From Pullichristensenella sp963930055 (GTDB lineage Bacteria; Bacillota; Clostridia; Christensenellales; Aristaeellaceae), in the NCBI GenBank assembly GCA_963930055.1, contig CAWVKS010000006.1, positions 1-25,675 of the forward strand: 25,675 nucleotides of DNA, in the 5' to 3' direction. Positions 24,793 through 25,675 of this stretch are shown one piece after another. Under the pieces are notes generated by a model that did no database searches, was not told the DNA's origin, and saw only the letters and a program-made list of their open reading frames with translations. The position numbers were made by a program, and so were the translations under genes. Positions within the stretch are counted from its first letter, which is position 1. Each line of letters opens with the position of its first letter.

Positions 24793-24954
24793 TTAGCGGG
24801 TCTCCTTGTGGCTGGTGTGCTTCTTGCAGAAGCGGCAGTACTTGTTCATCTCCAGGCGGTCGGGGTCGTTCTTCTTGTTCTTCATGGTATTGTAATTGCG
24901 CTGCTTGCACTCCGAGCAGGCCAGCGTAACCTTGACTCGCTTATCAGATGCCAT
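24793..24954 (-). CDS. rpmG: 50S ribosomal protein L33, zinc-binding form
   Basis: A 53-residue protein starting MASDKRVKVTLACSECKQRN and ending KKHTSHKETR. Four cysteines in two CxxC pairs (CSEC and CRFC) mark the zinc-containing C+ form. ATG 24954 has GGGAGGTGTCC upstream, and TAA is at 24793-24795, 22 bases before secE. The order rpmG-secE-nusG is typical for bacteria. The predicted promoter is at 25046-25074. Confidence 0.95.
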   Translation of the reverse strand: MASDKRVKVTLACSECKQRNYNTMKNKKNDPDRLEMNKYCRFCKKHTSHKETR

Positions 24955-25045
24955 CCTTGGACACCTCCCATTTTAAGATTCGCGCCCTCGCGCCGCCTCA
25001 TAAGGGCTGCACGACAATAAAGCCCCATCCGGGACAGACCAGTAT

Positions 25046-25074
25046 ATTATAAACCAGTTTTCCCCCGATTGCAA
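25046..25074 (-). promoter_or_regulatory. Promoter of the rpmG-secE-nusG-rplKA operon
   Basis: TTGCAA (25074-25069) and TATAAT (25051-25046) on the - strand, 17 bases apart, sit in an AT-rich stretch. The -10 is about 90 bases before the rpmG start, leaving a short untranslated leader. Confidence 0.82.
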
Positions 25075-25109
25075 GGGAAAAGCGCCCCTTACAGCCAAAT
25101 TTTACACAC

Positions 25110-25673
25110 TTACCGCCTTTTCTTCGCATCCCAGGGCAAGACCGCGTCCCCGCGCACGAGGAAAGCGCGCCTTGCCAGGCCCGCCAGCGGCTGGTCGGAG
25201 TAGGAATCGGAATAAAAATCGTCGATCCCGCCGTCGGGGAAGGCGGCGCGGAACCTTCTCACCTTCTCCTCCCCGTGGCAGTTCGGCCCGGAAAAGCGCC
25301 CGGTGTATTTGTCCACCGGCGAGCCGAGCACATGCTTTATCCCCAGCGCCGCGCAGGCCGGGCGGATGAGAAATTCCGGCGAGGCGGAGATCACCACGTC
25401 GTCCTCCCGATGCCGTTCCCTGTAAAACGCCTTGACGCGGGGAAGGTTCTTTTCCCAGAAGCGCGCAAGCTCCCGGTCCACGTCCACGCGGGAAAGGAAG
25501 GAGAGCATGCGCTCCTTGAACGCCTGCTTCTCCCGCTTTTTGAGCAGGAAGAGGGCGGCGTTCCCGATCTGCCCCGGCACGTCCGGCCACATGCGCGGCG
25601 CGCGCAAAAGGCACCAGGCAAAGAAGCGGGCGGTGGAGTCCCCCCGCAGGATGGTGTTGTCAAAATCATACAC
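25110..25673 (-). CDS. HAD-superfamily (class IB) phosphatase, 5' end cut by the window
   Basis: The visible 187 residues begin at motif I of the haloacid dehalogenase fold (YDFDNTILRGDST, with the two catalytic Asp residues), so only a few N-terminal residues lie outside the window. Motif II is VVISASPEFL, and the class IB motifs continue with SPVDKYTGRFSGPNCHGEEK, which places it near the SerB/HAD-IB hydrolases, and DDFYSDSYSDQPL as motif III/IV (acidic metal ligands). A phosphate-ester hydrolase of unknown substrate is the best call. It reads the same way as the rpmG operon, whose promoter lies between them. Confidence 0.88.
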   Translation of the reverse strand: MYDFDNTILRGDSTARFFAWCLLRAPRMWPDVPGQIGNAALFLLKKREKQAFKERMLSFLSRVDVDRELARFWEKNLPRVKAFYRERHREDDVVISASPEFLIRPACAALGIKHVLGSPVDKYTGRFSGPNCHGEEKVRRFRAAFPDGGIDDFYSDSYSDQPLAGLARRAFLVRGDAVLPWDAKKRR

Positions 25674-25675
25674 GT

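Overview
The window looks like chromosome from a high-GC, probably spore-forming member of the Clostridia (Bacillota), perhaps an uncultured gut lineage. The evidence is a leucine T-box in front of leuA, a DnaB/DnaD-type protein paired with a DnaI-type helicase loader, the rimP-nusA-ylxR-ylxQ-infB-rbfA-nrnA-truB-ribF gene order, a cysteine-rich coat-like protein, and Firmicutes-style intrinsic terminators and consensus SigA promoters. No species can be named from the sequence alone.

Layout. (1) 1-4229, + strand: the right end of a prophage. It holds the end of a tail-region protein, a collagen-segment tail fibre gene, a small tail-associated protein, an endolysin, an XhlA-like protein and a holin, closed by a terminator. 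A small orphan gene with its own promoter follows (4334-4696). (2) 4771-5541, - strand: a 24-cysteine protein of spore-coat type. (3) 5891-14046, - strand: the nusA-infB translation/RNA operon, read rimP to ribF, with a strong promoter followed by a terminator-like hairpin in its leader. (4) 14262-17147, - strand: a Leu T-box, leuA and an AEC-family permease. (5) 17172-20967, + strand: a divergent operon of a DnaB/DnaD-like protein, a DnaI-like loader, a prolyl-tRNA-editing protein and a YitT membrane protein, each overlapping the next. (6) 20968-22672: 1.7 kb with no credible gene, packed with GC-rich hairpins, including four tandem 151-bp units and inverted copies. (7) 22673-25074, - strand: rpmG-secE-nusG-rplK-rplA, without rplJ-rplL after it. 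(8) 25110-25673, - strand: a HAD-IB phosphatase cut by the window edge.

The least explained parts are the hairpin array between the convergent yitT and rplA genes, where stems change in a compensated way around a nearly constant eight-base loop, and an identical 18-bp sequence that breaks both the tail-fibre gene (437-454) and infB (9896-9913). In infB the 18 bases stand where six conserved codons are expected, so an assembly or library artefact is the first suspicion. Nearly every gene between about 10.6 and 15.0 kb also carries frameshifts, while none seen beyond 15.2 kb does. Reading the interrupted genes as damaged by sequence error, and not as true pseudogenes, is an inference.
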